Below are positions 59,809 to 64,000 of a DNA stretch of 64,000 nt, piece after piece. The stretch is from Malachius bipustulatus (Eukaryota; Arthropoda; Insecta; Coleoptera; Melyridae), in assembly GCA_910589415.1 (NCBI GenBank), contig OU342634.1, positions 14,319,144 through 14,383,143 of the forward strand. Direction: 5' to 3'. The notes beneath the pieces are model-generated. The model was given only the letters and a program-made list of their open reading frames with translations, ran no database searches and had not been told where the DNA came from. How positions within the stretch are numbered: position 1 is the stretch's first letter; every line of letters starts with the position of its first letter. The position numbers and the translations under genes were made by a program.

Positions 59809-60652
59809 CAGGGTGAGTCCCCTAAGATGGAAAGCTCGATTACACCTACACCACTAAAGATATCGAAATGAACCAAAAAGTGTTGTAAGTGCAGTTTGTA
59901 AAATTATTTTCAGATACACAGGATGGCCCAATATCGCTGTACACCATATAACCTTGTTATTTTAAAATTTTAAATAGGACATCCTCTATATTATTATATT
60001 TGCATATTGTTTGAGAAAAGCCAAAAAGAATGGTTTGCAAAGTTGAAATTTGTAATGAGCAATTTATGAGTTATAAACAAATGAAAATCACGATTTTCCA
60101 TTTTCAAAGCAGCTTATATTGAAAACGGCTCGAGATATGGGAAAACGGCTTACATGTCCCTATCTTAAATTTTCATCCGGTGTCCTATTGGATGGATGAA
60201 ATTTTTATACAGAGTGGTAAAAAATTTGATTATTTTTAATACCCGGTATAAAAATTTCCGCTACATAATAGGATACTAAATGAAAAATTGAGATAGGAAC
60301 ATGTAAGCTGTTTTCCTATATCTTGAGGTGTTTTAAAGATAAGGTGCTTTGAAAATGGAAAATCGCGAATTTCATTTGTTTATAACTCATAAATCACTCG
60401 TTACAAACTTTAACTTTACAAACTATTCTTTTTTATTTTTCTCAAGTAAACTGAAGATGTACTAATACAGAGGGTGTCCTATTTAAAATAACAAGGTTGT
60501 ATGGCGTACAGCGATATTGGGCCATCCTGTGTATCTGAAAATAATTTTACAAACTGCACTTTGCCCTCCCATTTACAACACTTTTTGGTTCATTTCGATA
60601 TCTTCAATAGTGTAGGTGTAATCGAGCTTTCCATCTTAGGAGACTCACCCTG
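59809..60652. mobile_element. Palindromic element P4, 844 bp
   Basis: The ends CAGGGTGAGTCCCCTAAGATG and, from the right, CAGGGTGAGTCTCCTAAGATG are flanked by TA. The arms include CACAGGATGGCCCAATATCG, AACCTTGTTATTTTAAA, TAGGACATCCTCTAT, and GGCTTACATGTCCCTATCTTA in the core. The core matches P1 and P2. It lies in the stretch between SPT20 exon 56348-56524 and the right end of the window. Confidence 0.85.
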
Positions 60653-60749
60653 TACTTCCGAAATATTCCTTTTTTTTCCTGTTACAGATCAGTAGCTTGG
60701 ATTCAAAACCAGCAGATGGGACTCGACTTTTCCAAAATTGAGTTTTATA

Positions 60750-61711
60750 CAAGGTCTGGCTATTAAATAACGAGACTGCATATGAAAAAGAGGTTTATTG
60801 TAAAAATTATTGTACAATCGAATGCTCCCCTTCAATGTACTCCCCTCCCCTCGCCACAGACCGTTCCATTCGTTTTATCCATTGGTCAAAGCAATGCTGG
60901 AAGTCTTCTTTTGTGACAAAATTTAGAAGCTCCACCGATTTTCTCTTCACCTCTTCCATTGATTCAAACCGGGTTCTTTTTAAGGCAGACTTGATCTTCG
61001 GAAACAAGAAAAAGTCACAAGGCGTTAAATGAGGTGAGTATGGCGCGTGTTCAAGCACTAGAGTGCCTCTAGCGGCTAAATGACGCTTCACAGACAGCGC
61101 GTTATGGGCAGGCTCATTTTCTTGGTGCAAGATCCACGACTTCTTTTTCCACAACTCCGGCCGTTTCTTACGAACTCGCTCTCGGAGCGTTGCCAAAACA
61201 TGGCGAGAGTCTCAGCGTCTGGCGTTTACAGTCCCAGCAATCATCCGAATGCTCATACAACGATCTCCGCGCACAATTTCATTGATTTTGGTCACTGTTT
61301 GCGGAGTTGAAACAGACACAAGGTCGACCTGGACGTTGATCATCTTCGATGCTCTCCCCATCTTCAGAAAACTTTTTATGCCATTCGAAAACACGTGCAC
61401 GAGATAGAGAATCTTCACCGTAGGCCTCTTTCAACAATTTAAAGCACTCAGTTGGAGTTTTTTTTTTGTTTAACGAGAAATTTCACATTGATTCGTTGCT
61501 CATGTTTTTCGTCACACATTGTTATGGGCACGAGAAAAAACCGTGTTCGTTTTCAACTTCTATAGAAAAAATACTACTAGAGCGACAAAAACGTGTTTTT
61601 ATACTGAAAAAGCAGACACTACACGCTAACCAACGCTGCATTCGTTTTCCTCCCCACCCCTCTAGGACGCCTTCTGCGCGAGCAGTCTCGTTATTTAATA
61701 GCCAGACCTCG
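60750..61711 (-). mobile_element. Mariner-family element with internally deleted transposase
   Basis: The ends (C)AAGGTCTGGCTATTAAATAA / (C)GAGGTCTGGCTATTAAATAA continue to CGAGACTGC and are flanked by TA. On the minus strand, N-terminal transposase remnants (about 61212-61418, RARVFEWHK-like in a shifted frame, then STPQTVTKINEIVRGDRCMS) join directly to a C-terminal part (60807-61196): SWILHQENEPAHNALSVK, APYSPHLTPCDFFLFPK, EGEHSIVQ. The segment with the first catalytic aspartate is missing, and the second position reads E in HQENEPAH. The third, in TPCDFF, is kept. The element is ~0.96 kb instead of ~1.3 kb and cannot encode an active enzyme. Confidence 0.88.
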
Positions 61712-62262
61712 TACTCCAAAAAATTCAGAACTCTAAAACCGACAATCCTGACCTGACCTGATTCGATTTGATAATCTCACAATAATTTATTTCTTAATGA
61801 AAAAAAAATTGTCCATTGTTGTACAATTGTACATGTCTAATAAACGGTTTTGCCATCATTGATTTTTCTATTATTATTCCTTTCAAGGATAACGGATAGA
61901 TGGACAAGCTCCATTTTTTTATTGTTTCTTGAAGTAGATCTAGATAGCAAGAAATTGCTCTATCAATCAATCAACAATGAAGTGATAAATTACATATATC
62001 TCTAGAAGAATCTCTGATAATGATAATAATAATACGAGTTATAATTTCCAACTGGTAGATGGCAATGCGCCATGTAAGCTAATGTTTCCGATACTATATG
62101 ACCACATTTAGTTTTCTCTATTCGAAACACTCCTTTGTCTGTGTGTTCTTGGTTGGTACGGCACACTGATGAGCTGAAAATAATCAGTGAACCGTCAACT
62201 TTCAACGCATTTAGAGAACTGTATTATTATAGTAACTGTCAATGTATTATAATAACTGTAAC
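61712..62262. other. No gene supported
   Basis: AT-rich sequence. A minus-strand ORF (62002-62205) contains KTKCGHIVSETLAYMAHCHL and might be a terminal exon, but no partner exon or family is recognised. Confidence 0.3.
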
Positions 62263-62420
62263 TATATCTTTAGAACAAAACTGATGGTAGTAACTGACAG
62301 TACTAAAAAAGCCATTTCGGGAAAGCAGCAAGCAGAAAATTTTAATCGCAATGCATGTTTCTGCACGCCGCTTCTCCGAAGTGTCTTTTTTAGTACTGGA
62401 GATTTTGTTCTAGATGTATA
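62263..62420. mobile_element. Small foldback element (158 bp)
   Basis: TATATCTTTAGAACAAAA...CAGTACTAAAAAAG on the left pairs with TATACATCTAGAACAAAA...CAGTACTAAAAAAG read from the right. The left arm has an extra ~14 bp between the two blocks. The loop holds AATGCATGTTTCTGCACGCC. No ORF of note. Confidence 0.5.
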
Positions 62421-63271
62421 GATCCCTTGACTAGTAGACTCTACTCTCGACTGACTGTTTTTCAAACCAGACACTATTCCCTTTTGCTGAGCGCAGCCTT
62501 ATAATTCCTTTCTCCATTCTAGATGTCACCATTTGTCAAGGATAACTGTCAATGTACTTCTTATGCGCATAACTTACTGAAGGTTCTTTAATGTTGTATC
62601 GCAGGAGACTGGCAACACTGCTTTCTCTCAAATGAATGTTGCCATGTTCATCATAACCTCAGATTTCTAGATAGTTTTCCAGCTTGGATAGGCTCTCATC
62701 ATCATCAATTTGCAGTTTTAAAGCCAACTACTCACTAGTCACTACACAATACTTGCCGAGCACTTGCCTATGAGTATATGACGACGCGGCGTGCAACTCA
62801 GATTTACCTGCCATGCTATTACTTGTACTTTTCATTCATTGTGGGTAAACTGTCCCGAAGGTCGTTTAATGTCAAAGGTCAAGTTTATGCAAAGTGTTTT
62901 TCAAGACCGTGCCATACTACGTCTGATATCTACTAATATCCTTGGATTTTCAAGCTTTTTCTCCAATTTTTTAAGGCCGTATTTCTTTTTTTTTTGTGAT
63001 TTATTGGAACCAGGATGAGGCTCTATAAAGCCTTGTGTTGAATTTTTACTTACAAAATAAACATGTTCCATTACAGGCAGAAGAGAAAGCTGACACATCG
63101 AATTTAGAAATGTCAATTCATACATGACTTTTGACATTGACATGATTAATAATTAGGCAATCAAGTAAGTTATGTTTCACCAACATGGTAGAATCGTATA
63201 ATGACTAAATCGTAGATGATAGGGTTGGTGTTTAAAATTAGTCTTATCAATTATTTTAAATTACGGTAATA
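62421..63271. other. No gene confirmed; possible SPT20 first exon
   Basis: Apart from the candidate SPT20 start exon near 63054, this stretch shows a TGGCAACACTG motif at 62608 and no other structure. The ORF at 62901-63143 reads through the candidate exon. Confidence 0.3.
63054..63071 (-). CDS. SUPT20H: Candidate N-terminal mini-exon of SPT20
   Basis: On the minus strand ATGGAACATGTTTATTTT is followed by a strong donor GTAAGTA. It ends in phase 0, as required by the acceptor of exon 56348-56524, and would give MEHVYF-RAVKKKKLNR. The vertebrate protein also begins with a short acidic segment before a basic run. The intron would be ~6.5 kb and hold P3, P4 and the mariner. Support is only the splice signal and phase, so this is speculative. 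Confidence 0.2.
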
Positions 63272-63674
63272 TAGTAGGATTAACTTTAAAAAGTCAGATG
63301 TGACGTCTCACTAACCGTCCGAATTAATATTTTTAATTTCACCAGAAAATGTCAAACAGTTAATTGTCAAGTTGTGAACGAGCGTAATTATTGAAGGAAT
63401 CATTCAAAAAATGAATTGAACCGCTTACGTCAGTTTGAGAGCCACTGACAACTACATAAAATTTATTCACGTAATGACATTCTATCCTCTGTGTTGTGCA
63501 TTTAATTCTCATTCAAGACCAATGTTGACGTATACTTATTTATGCGGGATGGAGTGTTTAGACAAACTGGACGGTTACTATAAAAACCACGTATATGAAA
63601 CAAAATAAATCGAACTATCAAAAGGATGTGTATTCTTAATCGATACGTATGACTTTTTAGACTTTATTGGACTA
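63272..63674 (-). mobile_element. 403-bp TA-flanked MITE, copy 2
   Basis: This is an inverted, near-identical copy of 9049-9450, with the same imperfect terminal repeats and TA on both sides (63270-63271, 63675-63676). By eye only a few substitutions and a one-base indel distinguish the copies. Confidence 0.75.
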
Positions 63675-63676
63675 TA

Positions 63677-64000
63677 CTGCTGTTTAGCTTTGTAAAACAC
63701 CCCTCTATTACCCCCACTACATGTTGTCTGCTCGCGACCGGCTGACTACTCTCAGCGTTGCCACATGCTATTCGTTTTACTATAGTTTTACCCAAATTAC
63801 AATAAATCAAGGGGGCCATTACTTACATTATCGCCTTCCTCGCATATCGTCTCAAGGCTTTCCATTATTATTATTATTCCCAAAATATCAACAACCGGTA
63901 GATCTCATCTTGGTTCTTTTTAAAAAAATGGTGCTCAAAAACCAGTGATAAATCATTTTATCACTCAAGAACCTGGAAAAACAAAACATATTAATACAAT
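63677..64000. other. No gene supported
   Basis: A 75-codon plus-strand ORF (63721-63948) has no recognisable domain. Near the window end CAGTGATAAATCATTTTATCACT (63942-63965) can form a short hairpin. Confidence 0.3.

Noticed and set aside
62002..62205. Possible last exon with KTKCGHIVSETLAYMAHCHL
   Set aside because: Looks protein-like for ~40 residues, but no partner exon or known family could be found.

Overview
The window is AT-rich genomic DNA from an insect. A beetle is plausible but not proven. The evidence is spliced nuclear genes with short GT-AG introns, insect-type C2H2 fingers, mariner-, PIF/Harbinger- and TTAA-type DNA transposons, LINEs with a DUF4780-like ORF1, and many miniature inverted-repeat elements. 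No prokaryotic features, CRISPR arrays or convincing tRNA/rRNA genes were seen.

Genes, left to right. A single-exon six-finger C2H2 protein (6187-7131, +). UQCRQ/QCR8 of respiratory complex III (17638-19414, +, two coding exons, intron filled by a ~167-bp minisatellite), convergent with a complete four-exon aldo-keto reductase (19673-20885, -). A candidate two-exon small gene (23420-23712, -). Cyclophilin-40/PPID (23830-31964, -, six exons), whose 6.2-kb second intron hosts a same-strand Cys/Pro-rich gene (29140-30628) and several mobile elements. TIPRL, the TIP41-like PP2A regulator (34850-36131, -, four exons). SPT20/SUPT20H of the SAGA complex (45422-56524, -, nine exons found, N-terminal exon uncertain). 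Exon coordinates were derived by reading splice sites and checking phase, and every junction listed keeps the frame.

The left end (1-4470) looks like part of a degenerate long retroelement with two unrecognised ORFs. The rest of the intergenic and intronic DNA is nested transposons. The most striking is a set of four ~850-bp near-complete palindromes (37699-38566, 53850-54706, 57516-58373, 59809-60652), each flanked by TA. Three share one core but have different outer arms. Other TA-flanked elements include one that splits a LINE ORF so that its removal restores the frame, a mariner with an internally deleted transposase, and a 60-bp relic made of two ends only. Degenerate gene fragments include an FHA-like domain near 42.5 kb and a THAP-like one near 12.6 kb.

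The genes do not form an operon or pathway. QCR8 is mitochondrial. PPID (Hsp90 co-chaperone), TIPRL (PP2A) and SPT20 (chromatin) are housekeeping genes that happen to be neighbours, and all lie on the minus strand.
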